This document shows positions 38,011 through 45,514 of a DNA stretch of 64,000 bases, piece by piece (the stretch's first letter is position 1; every line of letters starts with the position of its first letter). The notes beneath the pieces are model-generated. The model worked only from the letters and a program-made list of their open reading frames with translations. It had not been told where the DNA came from and did not search any database. Position numbers and translations under genes: made by a program. The stretch is from Streptococcus acidominimus (GTDB lineage: Bacteria; Bacillota; Bacilli; Lactobacillales; Streptococcaceae): NCBI RefSeq assembly GCF_001921825.1, contig NZ_MSJL01000007.1, positions 1 through 64,000 on the forward strand, given 5' to 3'.

Positions 38011-38457
38011 ATGCTGAAAGCAATGGAAGTATATTTGATTACCAAGGGTAATGGTTTGGAGGCAATTGAATTTTATCAGGATGCCCTTGGCGCAACGGTT
38101 GAGCAGGTAAATTTGTTCAAAGACTTTGTACCAGATTGTCCGGTAGAATTGGAGAACTATGTAATGAATGCACAATTTCGCTTGAATGGTCAGCGTTTTA
38201 TGCTTTCAGACAATCATCCTGACATGCCTTATACAATTGGTGATAACCTTACGGTTGCTCTGATCACTGATGATGATGAAACAGCACAGGAATTATACAG
38301 CAAGCTATCTGTGGAGGCAAAAGCCATCACTATGGAACTTCAAGCAGTTCCTTGGTCGCCAGCCTACGGTAATGTAACAGATAAATTTGGAATTTCTTGG
38401 CAAATCAATGCAGAAGTTGAGGGATATGGTCAAGAATACTATGGAGAACAAGAATAG
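38011..38457 (+). CDS. VOC/glyoxalase-fold protein (PhnB-like)
   Basis: 148 residues of the vicinal-oxygen-chelate fold, PhnB/3-demethylubiquinone methyltransferase-like subgroup. It starts MLKAMEVYLITKGNGLEAIEFYQDAL and ends with FGISWQIN, typical of the family. Metal-binding residues cannot be assigned with certainty; substrate unknown. Confidence 0.8.
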   Translation: MLKAMEVYLITKGNGLEAIEFYQDALGATVEQVNLFKDFVPDCPVELENYVMNAQFRLNGQRFMLSDNHPDMPYTIGDNLTVALITDDDETAQELYSKLSVEAKAITMELQAVPWSPAYGNVTDKFGISWQINAEVEGYGQEYYGEQE

Positions 38458-38556
38458 TGAAAAAGGGACATATTCAAGAATCCATATTCTTGACGCTGAA
38501 CATTTGTTTTTATGTTTTTCCTTTAGATATGGTTGGACACATGATTTAGGTAAGGG

Positions 38557-38885
38557 ATGGAGTGTCGTGTTGACAAACCAGCTCTAGGTAGTAAAACTCG
38601 CGAATATGTCTATAATAGCGGGGATGAATATGAAAACCCTAGCCGTGGAAAAATGTTAGATAGTGTTCCGAAAAAATAAAAGATAAAGTGAGAAATTCTC
38701 CTGATTATCAAAAAGGAAAAAAGGATATTCAAAAATTTAGGGAAGCTAAAACAGAAATTAATCGCAGAGGACTAAACTTAAACATTAATAAGGACTTAGT
38801 TGTTGCAGCAGGTATTGTTGTAGCCTTAGTTGGAGTAGCATATCTTGCCCCAGCATTTCTCCCTGGATTTTTGGCTCTGGTATGA
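38557..38885 (+). pseudogene. Frameshifted small gene remnant with C-terminal hydrophobic helix
   Basis: Two ORFs join if one base is lost or slipped in the A6 run at 38671-38676. The first, 38557-38679, ends KMLDSVPKK; the second frame continues IKDKVRNSPDYQKGKKDIQ and ends in a hydrophobic stretch VVAAGIVVALVGVAYLAPAF at 38885. Neither half has a good ribosome site. I do not recognise the family; the layout (short basic region, terminal membrane-type segment, small acidic gene behind) resembles a tail of a secreted polymorphic toxin left behind with its immunity gene. A -1 ribosomal frameshift on the A-run is an alternative to decay. Confidence 0.45.
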
Positions 38886-38895
38886 GGGGATGTAC

Positions 38896-39372
38896 ATGTA
38901 TACCGTGATGTTAGAACTGATTTTAGATCATCAACTAATTGTTAGTTTACAAAATAAAAAGAATAATTTGCGTGTATATGTTCTAGTTGAAGATGTTTTT
39001 AGAAAAGCAGATTTACATAAAGATTTTTCTCATCTATACCCCGAAATTTATAAAACTGATGAGGACTTTCAACAGGATAATTGCGGTTATAACTTGATAA
39101 GATTGACATTGTTTCCGCAATTTAACCTTCAAAAAGTTTCAGAAAGTAAAAAAGGTTTGGAAATTATTCAAGAATTTAATTATATGGCAGAGAATCTCGT
39201 TGAACATAGGTACCAAACGGATCATGCTGTTATTTGGGAAAACGAATTGATTGGCTTAAATCCGAGTGATTTTTGCAATCATGAAACTTGGTTGACTTCA
39301 TTGTACAAGCATATTCTTTCTTTTTCAGAGACAGAGGTGTCTGATTTTAGATATATTCCTGGTCATTTATAA
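38896..39372 (+). CDS. Hypothetical protein, possible immunity protein
   Basis: 158 residues, acidic, no signal peptide or membrane helix, no family recognised. Starts MYTVMLELILDHQLIVSLQNK; contains ENELIGLNPSDFCNHETW. GAGGGG lies 6 bases before the ATG at 38896; an ATG at 38890 is too close to it. AT-rich compared with flanking genes. Its place right after a small toxin-tail-like remnant suggests an immunity role, but this is inference from position and size only. Confidence 0.5.
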   Translation: MYTVMLELILDHQLIVSLQNKKNNLRVYVLVEDVFRKADLHKDFSHLYPEIYKTDEDFQQDNCGYNLIRLTLFPQFNLQKVSESKKGLEIIQEFNYMAENLVEHRYQTDHAVIWENELIGLNPSDFCNHETWLTSLYKHILSFSETEVSDFRYIPGHL

Positions 39373-39600
39373 ATAGGAGATAGCATAATATAAAAAGGGA
39401 ATTATATATTAAATAGGCTTAGGTTACGAGGGTGTTGATGGTTTAGTGTTATGTAACAGTATCTGTCGAATATGCTGGATCATTATCTCTTTGGAGTAAC
39501 AAATAATCAGAGTGGTTGGTACTTTTTCTATTCTTGATAGGTTTATCTAATATATGATACATAGTAGTGCAAAAGAAATACTTTATGCCTATACATAGAC
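39373..39600. other. Intergenic region without a recognised gene
   Basis: AT-rich, many stops, no ribosome site with a convincing ORF. Ends in the strong terminator described next. Confidence 0.5.
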
Positions 39601-39607
39601 AAGGGAA

Positions 39608-39646
39608 AATCCCTTTGCGAGATCCTACAAACGCAAAGGGATTTTT
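39608..39646 (+). terminator. Strong terminator upstream of the L21 leader
   Basis: AATCCCTTTGCG pairs perfectly with CGCAAAGGGATT, followed by TTT. Confidence 0.85.
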
Positions 39647-39805
39647 GTGTGGTCTGCGATTAACTAAATGCTAGCTGAAGATACTTAATTTATAGCCGAG
39701 TTTTTTTAGACCCTCCTATCTTAGTTTTAGTATAAAAAAGGTTTTAAGTGACAAGAGGGGGAGGAGAAATTTTCCCTGCCTTTGTTCTGTTTTAATAGTA
39801 AATAC

Positions 39806-39834
39806 TTGTCAAATGTGGATAAGAGTGATAGAAT
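39806..39834 (+). promoter_or_regulatory. Promoter of rplU-rpmA
   Basis: TTGTCA (39806-39811), 17 bases, TAGAAT (39829-39834). Confidence 0.8.
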
Positions 39835-39840
39835 AGAAAC

Positions 39841-39955
39841 GTTGACTATGCACAGCCTGTGCAACCGCTCGATCATCGTTTAAGAGGTTTGTCCCACGAT
39901 GCTAGGCGAGTCTTCACAAAAAATCGGGAGAAATCCCATACTATCATAGGAGGTG
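39841..39955 (+). promoter_or_regulatory. Ribosomal protein L21 leader
   Basis: Structured leader between promoter and rplU: GCACAGCCTGTGC hairpin near 39850, then CGATCATCG and GGGAGAAATCCC. The position and the first hairpin fit the L21 leader found before rplU in low-GC Gram-positives, where free L21 is thought to control its own operon. Confidence 0.75.
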
Positions 39956-39959
39956 CATA

Positions 39960-40274
39960 ATGAGCACATACGCAATCATTAAAACTGGCGGAAAACAAGT
40001 TAAAGTTGAAGTTGGTCAAGCAATCTACGTTGAAAAATTGAACGTTGAAGCTGGGCAAGACGTTACATTTAACGAAGTTGTTCTTGTTGGTGGTGAAAAG
40101 ACTGTTGTCGGAACTCCACTTGTAGCAGGTGCTACTGTTGTTGGAACTGTTGAAAAACAAGGAAAACAAAAGAAAGTTGTTACTTTCAAATACAAACCTA
40201 AAAAAGGTAGCCACCGTAAACAAGGTCATCGTCAACCTTATACAAAAGTTGTTATCAACGCTATCAACGCTTAA
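39960..40274 (+). CDS. rplU: 50S ribosomal protein L21
   Basis: 104 residues, standard length. [19 protein letters not shown] start and [17 protein letters not shown] tail are diagnostic. First gene of the operon behind the L21 leader, ribosome site AGGAGG. Usually followed in streptococci by prp and rpmA; prp is absent here. Confidence 0.97.
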   Translation: MSTYAIIKTGGKQVKVEVGQAIYVEKLNVEAGQDVTFNEVVLVGGEKTVVGTPLVAGATVVGTVEKQGKQKKVVTFKYKPKKGSHRKQGHRQPYTKVVINAINA

Positions 40275-40325
40275 TCTTAGCCTAGCGAAACAACACTCAT
40301 CACAGAATATTGGAGGAATAACATT

Positions 40326-40619
40326 ATGTTAAACTTGAATCTTGCTAACTTGCAATTATTCGCCCACAAAAAAGGTGGAGGTTCAACGTCAAACGGTCGT
40401 GACTCTCAAGCAAAACGTCTTGGAGCTAAAGCTGCTGACGGTCAAACTGTATCAGGTGGATCAATTCTTTACCGCCAACGTGGTACAAAAATCTATCCAG
40501 GAGCTAACGTAGGCCGTGGAGGAGATGACACACTTTACGCTAAAGTAGAAGGTGTAGTACGTTTTGAACGTAAAGGACGCGATAAAAAACAAGTATCTGT
40601 TTACCCTATCGCGAAATAA
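40326..40619 (+). CDS. rpmA: 50S ribosomal protein L27 with cleavable N-terminal extension
   Basis: 97 residues. The N-terminus [12 protein letters not shown] precedes [15 protein letters not shown]. In Firmicutes the protease Prp cuts after LQLF so that the mature N-terminus reaches the peptidyl-transferase centre. The prp gene normally between rplU and rpmA is missing: only 51 bases separate the two. TGGAGGAAT precedes the ATG. Confidence 0.97.
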   Translation: MLNLNLANLQLFAHKKGGGSTSNGRDSQAKRLGAKAADGQTVSGGSILYRQRGTKIYPGANVGRGGDDTLYAKVEGVVRFERKGRDKKQVSVYPIAK

Positions 40620-40661
40620 TAAGCTACTTCTTATTACTAGCCTTATAAGTGTTTACTTGAG

Positions 40662-40688
40662 AACTTGCCTGTTGGTAAGTTCTTTTTT
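40662..40688 (+). terminator. Terminator of the rplU-rpmA operon
   Basis: GAACTTGCC-TGTT-GGTAAGTTC followed by TTTTTTA. Confidence 0.85.
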
Positions 40689-40706
40689 ATTCAGGAGAAA
40701 AGTGTA

Positions 40707-41570
40707 ATGGAAATCCAGACAAGAACCCATTTATCAGAAGAGGAAATGCAGCAGGTGCTGGATCTGTTGTATACCTGCCATAAGGCAGACAAGACCATCA
40801 GCACTCCCTATTTAGAAAATACCTATCAATTTGACAAGAGTATGCCCTATCTCTTCCTTGCTTATGAAGAAAACAGATTGTTCGGCTTTCTCTCTGTCTA
40901 TGCAGATGTGCAAGATGATGTGAATGTTTCTCTTTTTGTATTACCGTCAGTCAGGAAGCAGGGGATTGCGAGCGCTTTGATAAGAGCGTTTGCTCAAACT
41001 GCCCAAACCTACCAACTGCAAGGAATCACCTATGAAACAGAGCGGGTCTTTATCGAGCATAATCCGTGGTTGCTCCCTCGCTTTAAGTTGGTCGAAACCG
41101 ACTATGCAGAACTTTGGTTGCGGAGGGAATCCAAGCCGTATGAGCTAGCGCTACGTGATGACTGTCACGTTGTGCTAGCCCAAAAGGAAATGATTGAGGC
41201 GATTGCCAAGGTTCAGGCAGCAGCTTTTCAGAAGAGTTTTGATAATAGTGAGCAGTATGCACGCGCAAGTCTTGAGGGGGAGGGAACCTTCTTGTATGTG
41301 CTTCTAAAGGATAAGGAAGTCATTGCATCGGTCACTATTGATTTTACTTCCGATTACTATCAAATTTTTGGTCTAGCGGTAGCACCTGCTCATCAAGGAC
41401 AGGGACTAGGATCGTACTTGATGAAAAATGCTATCAATGACTTGCTTTTGCAATCTGATAAAGGGTGTCAAATTGTCGTTGAAAAGTCCAACCTAAGAGC
41501 GGCCTCTCTTTACCGTAATCTAGGCTTTACAGATGTGACAGAGGTACTATATCTGACAGAGACATCCTAA
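40707..41570 (+). CDS. Tandem GNAT-domain protein
   Basis: 287 residues with two acetyltransferase-like halves. The first has FVLPSVRKQGIASALI near 89-104, the second VAPAHQGQGLGSYLM near 228-242 followed by EKSNLRAASLYRNLGF. The second half has the better acetyl-CoA loop; the first may be structural. Substrate unknown. ATG 40707 has AGGAG upstream; an in-frame ATG at 40665 lies in the terminator. The TAA stop at 41568-41570 overlaps the left end of a RUP-like element. Confidence 0.8.
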   Translation: MEIQTRTHLSEEEMQQVLDLLYTCHKADKTISTPYLENTYQFDKSMPYLFLAYEENRLFGFLSVYADVQDDVNVSLFVLPSVRKQGIASALIRAFAQTAQTYQLQGITYETERVFIEHNPWLLPRFKLVETDYAELWLRRESKPYELALRDDCHVVLAQKEMIEAIAKVQAAAFQKSFDNSEQYARASLEGEGTFLYVLLKDKEVIASVTIDFTSDYYQIFGLAVAPAHQGQGLGSYLMKNAINDLLLQSDKGCQIVVEKSNLRAASLYRNLGFTDVTEVLYLTETS

Positions 41571-41677
41571 TACTCGTCAAAAATCAACATCTGATGTCGT
41601 TAACTCATCTTGCTGAACTTCAGTTCTACCTGCGATTTCATTGCCTAGTCAGATGTTGATTTTTATTGGGGAGTATA
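41569..41677 (+). repeat. RUP-like element
   Basis: Starts ATACTCGTCAAAAATCAACA and ends ATGTTGATTTTTATTGGGGAGTATA, with the inner TTGCTGAACTTCAGTTCTAC and TTGCCTAGTCAGAT blocks shared with the copy at 60142-60248. Ends are inverted repeats flanked by TA, as expected for IS630-type mobilisation. Confidence 0.85.
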
Positions 41678-41731
41678 AGCTCTTGTTTTGAAAGGTGGCA
41701 AGGATAAACTTTTACTATATGATATTGATCC

Positions 41732-41750
41732 TCAATGAAAATCAAAAAGA
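41732..41750 (-). repeat. Fragment of a RUP-like terminus
   Basis: CTCAATGAAAATCAAAAAG is the reverse complement of the right end seen at 55400 (TTTTTGATTTTCATTGAG). No matching partner end is next to it. Confidence 0.5.
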
Positions 41751-41782
41751 TGGCAAATGCTCTATTTTTAGATAGAATATGG

Positions 41783-41788
41783 TATAAT
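41783..41788 (+). promoter_or_regulatory. Extended -10 of cmbR
   Basis: TGGTATAAT, 30 bases before the ATG, which has AAGGAAG in front. Confidence 0.6.
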
Positions 41789-41817
41789 AAGAAAGATTTT
41801 ACAAAGGAAGTGACAGA

Positions 41818-42723
41818 ATGAATATCCAACAATTGCGCTATGTCGTAGCGATTGCCAATAGTGGAACCTTTCGAGAAGCGGCAGAAAAAATGTTTGTATC
41901 GCAGCCGAGCTTGTCCATTTCTGTTCGCGATTTGGAAAAAGAGCTAGGCTTTAAGATTTTTAGTCGTACCAGTTCAGGGACGTTCTTGACAAGGCGGGGG
42001 ATGGAATTTTATGACAAGGCTCAAAGTTTGGTCAAGGGCTTTGATCATTTTGAGAATCTGTATTTACAGCATGATGAGGGGGAATCGGAGTTTTCGATTT
42101 CCAGCCAGCACTATGATTTTTTACCGCCCCTCATCACTGAATTTTCCCAACAATTTCCAGAATATCCCAAGTTTCGTTTGTTTGAATCAACAACGGTGCA
42201 GATTTTAGATGAGGTAGCGCAAGGCCATAGTGAGTTGGGGATTATTTATCTTAACAACCGCAATACCAAGGGGATCATGCAAAAGCTGGAAAAATTACGC
42301 TTGGAAGTGGTCGATTTGATTTCTTTTCAGACACATATCTATATTCGCAAAGAACATCCGTTGGCACAAAAAGATGAGATTGAATTGGCAGATCTAGCAG
42401 GTCTGCCGACCGTTCGGTTCACTCAAGAAAAAGATGAATATCTCTATTACTCGGAGAATTTCTTTGATACGTCAGATTCGTTAGTAACCTTTGATGTGAC
42501 AGATCGTGCGACCTTAAATGGGATTTTGGAGCGGACGGACGCGTATGCAACGGGATCAGGCTTCCTAGACAGCGAGAGCGTGCATGGGATTACGGTAATC
42601 CCTTTCAAGGAAGGAAAGGGCAACCGTATGGTCTATGTCAAGCGGGAGGACACGGAATTGAGCCAGTGTGCACAAGATTTTGTCCGAGTGACGGAGGCTT
42701 ATTTTGCCAAGAAGAAAGGATAG
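41818..42723 (+). CDS. cmbR: LysR-family regulator CmbR
   Basis: 301 residues. N-terminal winged helix (about 1-60) MNIQQLRYVVAIANSGTFRE and the C-terminal effector domain closely match streptococcal CmbR/CysR, the regulator of cysteine and methionine uptake and synthesis genes. The next gene lspA starts one base after its stop, and rluD follows, the same order as in pneumococcus. Confidence 0.88.
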   Translation: MNIQQLRYVVAIANSGTFREAAEKMFVSQPSLSISVRDLEKELGFKIFSRTSSGTFLTRRGMEFYDKAQSLVKGFDHFENLYLQHDEGESEFSISSQHYDFLPPLITEFSQQFPEYPKFRLFESTTVQILDEVAQGHSELGIIYLNNRNTKGIMQKLEKLRLEVVDLISFQTHIYIRKEHPLAQKDEIELADLAGLPTVRFTQEKDEYLYYSENFFDTSDSLVTFDVTDRATLNGILERTDAYATGSGFLDSESVHGITVIPFKEGKGNRMVYVKREDTELSQCAQDFVRVTEAYFAKKKG

Positions 42724-42724
42724 T

Positions 42725-43189
42725 ATGAGAAAGATTGGATTTCCACTAGGAATGGTAGCCTTGATTGCCCTAGATCAATGGGTTAAGGCTTGGACAGTCG
42801 CAAGGCTCGCCTTGAATGAGCAACGAACCTTTATTCCTAAACTGCTGAATCTCTATTACCTGCGTAATTATGGCGCAGCTTATTCGATTCTCCAGAATCA
42901 GCAGTGGTTCTTTACAGTTGTGACCTTAGTCGTGATGTCCGTTGCAATCTGGTATTTTATCAAGCATATCAAGGGGAGTTTGTGGCTGTTATCGAGTCTG
43001 TCACTCGTGATTGCAGGAGGGATTGGAAATTTTATCGACCGCTTGCGCCTAGGCTATGTCGTCGATATGTTTCACCTTGATTTTATCGATTTTCCAGTCT
43101 TTAATGTCGCGGATATGTGCTTGACAGTCGGTGTAGCAATCCTGTTTATCTATATGATGAAAGAAGAGAAAAATGGAAGTAAGAGTTAA
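42725..43189 (+). CDS. lspA: Lipoprotein signal peptidase II
   Basis: 154 residues with four membrane helices. Cuts prolipoproteins before the lipid-bearing cysteine; the substrates include the lipoproteins encoded at 1.9, 45.5 and 60.3 kb. Catalytic aspartates lie in GNFIDRL and FPVFNVADMCLT. ATG at 42725 with AAAGGATAGT upstream; it overlaps rluD by 17 bases. Confidence 0.95.
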   Translation: MRKIGFPLGMVALIALDQWVKAWTVARLALNEQRTFIPKLLNLYYLRNYGAAYSILQNQQWFFTVVTLVVMSVAIWYFIKHIKGSLWLLSSLSLVIAGGIGNFIDRLRLGYVVDMFHLDFIDFPVFNVADMCLTVGVAILFIYMMKEEKNGSKS

Positions 43190-44063
43190 GACAGGTGGTG
43201 TCCGTCTGGACAAGGCCTTGGCTGACCTAACCCCTCTATCGCGCTCGGTAGCAAATGAGCAGATAAAGGCTGGTCTAGTTCTCGTCAATGGTCAGGAAAA
43301 GAAAGCTAAATATAGCGTTCAGGCTGGAGATTGTATTCAATATGAGATGCCAGAAGTCGAAGAAGTAGACTATGTGGCAGAGGACATTCCGCTTGAGATT
43401 GTCTACGAGGATGAAGATGTGGCAGTCGTGAATAAACCGCAGGGTATGGTCGTCCATCCGTCCGCAGGTCATAGATCAGGTACCTTGGTCAACGCTCTTT
43501 TGTACCATGTCAAAGACTTGTCTGGTATCAATGGGGTCATGCGACCTGGAATCGTCCACCGGATTGATAAGGATACATCAGGCTTATTGATGGTGGCGAA
43601 ACACGACGAAGCTCACCAGAGATTAGCGGAAGAATTAAAGGCTAAAAAATCCCTACGAAAATATGTCGCGATTGTTCACGGCAACCTGCCCAATGACCGT
43701 GGGGTGATTGAGGCGCCGATCGGTCGCTCTGACAAGGATCGTAAGAAGCAGGCGGTAACGGCTAAGGGAAAGGAAGCTCTCACACGTTTTCAGGTCTTGG
43801 AGCGCTTCGGTGATTATAGCTTGGTCGAGCTAAGCCTTGAAACAGGGCGTACCCATCAGATTCGGGTTCACATGGCCTATATCGGTCATCCAGTGGCTGG
43901 TGATGAGGTCTACGGACCACGTAAGACCTTGAAAGGTCACGGTCAATTTTTACATGCTAAGACGCTCGGCTTTACTCATCCGCGGACAGGGGAAGCTGTA
44001 CTCTTTACGGCAGAAGTGCCAGCCATTTTCCGTGAAACATTAGAAAGACTTAGAAAAAATTAA
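43173..44063 (+). CDS. RluD-family 23S rRNA/tRNA pseudouridine synthase
   Basis: 296 residues. An N-terminal S4 RNA-binding domain (about 8-60) is followed by a catalytic domain with HRIDKDTSGLLMVAK, whose Asp is the nucleophile. Likely modifies 23S rRNA helix 69 (RluD type), though RluB/C-type targets cannot be excluded. The ATG lies inside the 3' end of lspA, giving translational coupling. Confidence 0.92.
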   Translation: MEVRVKTGGVRLDKALADLTPLSRSVANEQIKAGLVLVNGQEKKAKYSVQAGDCIQYEMPEVEEVDYVAEDIPLEIVYEDEDVAVVNKPQGMVVHPSAGHRSGTLVNALLYHVKDLSGINGVMRPGIVHRIDKDTSGLLMVAKHDEAHQRLAEELKAKKSLRKYVAIVHGNLPNDRGVIEAPIGRSDKDRKKQAVTAKGKEALTRFQVLERFGDYSLVELSLETGRTHQIRVHMAYIGHPVAGDEVYGPRKTLKGHGQFLHAKTLGFTHPRTGEAVLFTAEVPAIFRETLERLRKN

Positions 44064-44064
44064 C

Positions 44065-44093
44065 TTGCTCAATTTACGTCAGCATGGTATACT
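44065..44093 (+). promoter_or_regulatory. Promoter of the PhnA-like gene
   Basis: TTGCTC (44065-44070), 17 bases, TATACT (44088-44093) with TGG before it. Confidence 0.65.
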
Positions 44094-44121
44094 AAATCAG
44101 TAAAAAAGAAGAGGAGAAGTC

Positions 44122-44457
44122 ATGGAAACTTTACCAAATTGTCCAAAATGTCAATCAGAATATGTCTATGAAGATGGAGTATTGCTGATCTGTCCAGAAT
44201 GCGCCTACGAATGGAACCCAGCAGAAGTGGTTGAAGAAGAAGGTGTCGTTGCCATTGATGTCAATGGGAATCGTTTGGCAGACGGTGATACCGTAACGCT
44301 CATCAAAGACTTGAAAGTAAAAGGAGCGCCCAAAGACCTTAAACAAGGTACGCGCGTGAAAAACATCCGCATTGTTGAAGGTGACCACAATATCGACTGT
44401 AAGATTGACGGTTTTGGTGCGATGAAATTAAAATCAGAATTTGTAAAGAAAATCTAG
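44122..44457 (+). CDS. PhnA/YjdM-like zinc-ribbon protein
   Basis: 111 residues. Four cysteines in CPKCQSE and CPECAYEW form a zinc ribbon at about 7-29; a beta-rich domain ends [15 protein letters not shown]. Although named for phosphonate use, the family is widespread and its role is unclear. GAGGAGAAG precedes the ATG; own promoter and terminator. Confidence 0.88.
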   Translation: METLPNCPKCQSEYVYEDGVLLICPECAYEWNPAEVVEEEGVVAIDVNGNRLADGDTVTLIKDLKVKGAPKDLKQGTRVKNIRIVEGDHNIDCKIDGFGAMKLKSEFVKKI

Positions 44458-44480
44458 TAGGATAGATCTGTATAAGACTT

Positions 44481-44515
44481 GGGAGCAAGGAGCCTGATGA
44501 GTTTTTGCTCCCTCT
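44481..44515 (+). terminator. Terminator after the PhnA-like gene
   Basis: GGGAGCAA pairs with TTTGCTCCC (with one extra T) around about 17 bases, followed by TCTTATTATTTT. Confidence 0.7.
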
Positions 44516-44572
44516 TATTATTTTATAGCCGTTTAGTCTATTTTTGATTTCTTGGGTATTAGGAGGAATAAA

Positions 44573-45217
44573 TTGAAGGATCAAAGTAAATTGTTTTTTT
44601 CGCGTTGCCTGTTGGCTACTTTAGCTATTATTGGAACCACGCTTGAGATTGCCAAGCACGGTCTTGGGATGTTGCTGTACTATACCGTGCAATCAAATCT
44701 CTTGGTTGCCCTATTCTCGACCTACATGGTCTATGCCCTGTATCAGAAAAAGGACTTGCAGCGTCAGTCTTTTCTGCGCTTGAAAGCAGCAGTAACCATG
44801 TCAATTATGATTACCTGTGTGATTTACCATTTCATGTTGGCGCCGCTTGCAACCGATTTTTGGCGGGTAGAAAATCTTCTCTGCCACTATATCGTCCCCC
44901 TCTATTTTCTGCTAGATACCCTATTGGTAGACAAGAAGCGCCAGTACAAGTGGTTTGATCCTATCTGGTGGACGGCTCTGCCAGTTGCCTATCTAGCCTT
45001 TGCGCTGATCAATGGTCTCTTTATCCAGTTGCCAATTCCTGATGCCAAGGATAGTCCTTTTGCCTATTTCTTCTTAAATGTACCAAAATATGGCTGGCAT
45101 TATGTCTTGCTCTATGCAGCAACGATTTTTATCGCCTATTTGCTTGTAGGCTATGTTCTTCTTGGGCTGAAGTCGGTGACACGATTGAATAGATTGGAAA
45201 AAGAACAAGCTGTTTAA
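44573..45217 (+). CDS. Pr6Pr-family membrane protein
   Basis: 214 residues with about six membrane helices, of the FAR-17a/AIG1-like Pr6Pr type; function unknown in bacteria. The start is TTG at 44573, fixed by AGGAGG six bases upstream; a TTG seven codons earlier precedes that site and cannot use it. The cytoplasmic tail ends RLNRLEKEQAV. Confidence 0.8.
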   Translation: MKDQSKLFFSRCLLATLAIIGTTLEIAKHGLGMLLYYTVQSNLLVALFSTYMVYALYQKKDLQRQSFLRLKAAVTMSIMITCVIYHFMLAPLATDFWRVENLLCHYIVPLYFLLDTLLVDKKRQYKWFDPIWWTALPVAYLAFALINGLFIQLPIPDAKDSPFAYFFLNVPKYGWHYVLLYAATIFIAYLLVGYVLLGLKSVTRLNRLEKEQAV

Positions 45218-45340
45218 ATATTCGGAGTTACTATGAAAGACTAGAGAGAAAGATGAAGCACTCACCAGTCCACCTTGTATCCAAGATGTCAAGAAATGAT
45301 GAAAAGCGGTCAAAACGCCTACTCATTTAAAAGAATATTG

Positions 45341-45370
45341 CCTACTTCTAACATAAGAAGTAGGTTTTTC
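45341..45370 (+). terminator. Terminator after the Pr6Pr gene
   Basis: CCTACTTCT-AACATA-AGAAGTAGG followed by TTTTTC. Confidence 0.85.
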
Positions 45371-45413
45371 TGACATGACTCTGTTAGAATATACAAAAAA
45401 TACGAATTTTTTA

Positions 45414-45454
45414 TGTATAAAAATACAGACAACCGTTCTTTTTTATGGTAAAAT
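45414..45454 (+). promoter_or_regulatory. Perfect palindrome and extended -10 upstream of the OppA-like gene
   Basis: TGTATAAAAATACA (45414-45427) is a perfect palindrome resembling the ARG-box sites at 1.74 kb. TGGTAAAAT with -10 at 45449-45454 follows 21 bases later, so the palindrome covers the -35 region. Confidence 0.5.
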
Positions 45455-45514
45455 ATCCTAACAGACACGGAAGAGCGTTGTCTGCTGTATACTAAAAATG
45501 TGAGGTTGTATTTT

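Noticed and set aside
38470-38495. Terminator after the VOC gene (TCAAGAAT-CCAT-ATTCTTGA)
   Set aside because: Good 8-bp inverted repeat but AT-rich and not followed by a T-tract, so not called.
38671-38679. Programmed -1 frameshift at the A6 run as the main explanation
   Set aside because: No stimulatory structure or internal ribosome site seen, and both halves lack starts of quality; decay is simpler. Kept only as an alternative.
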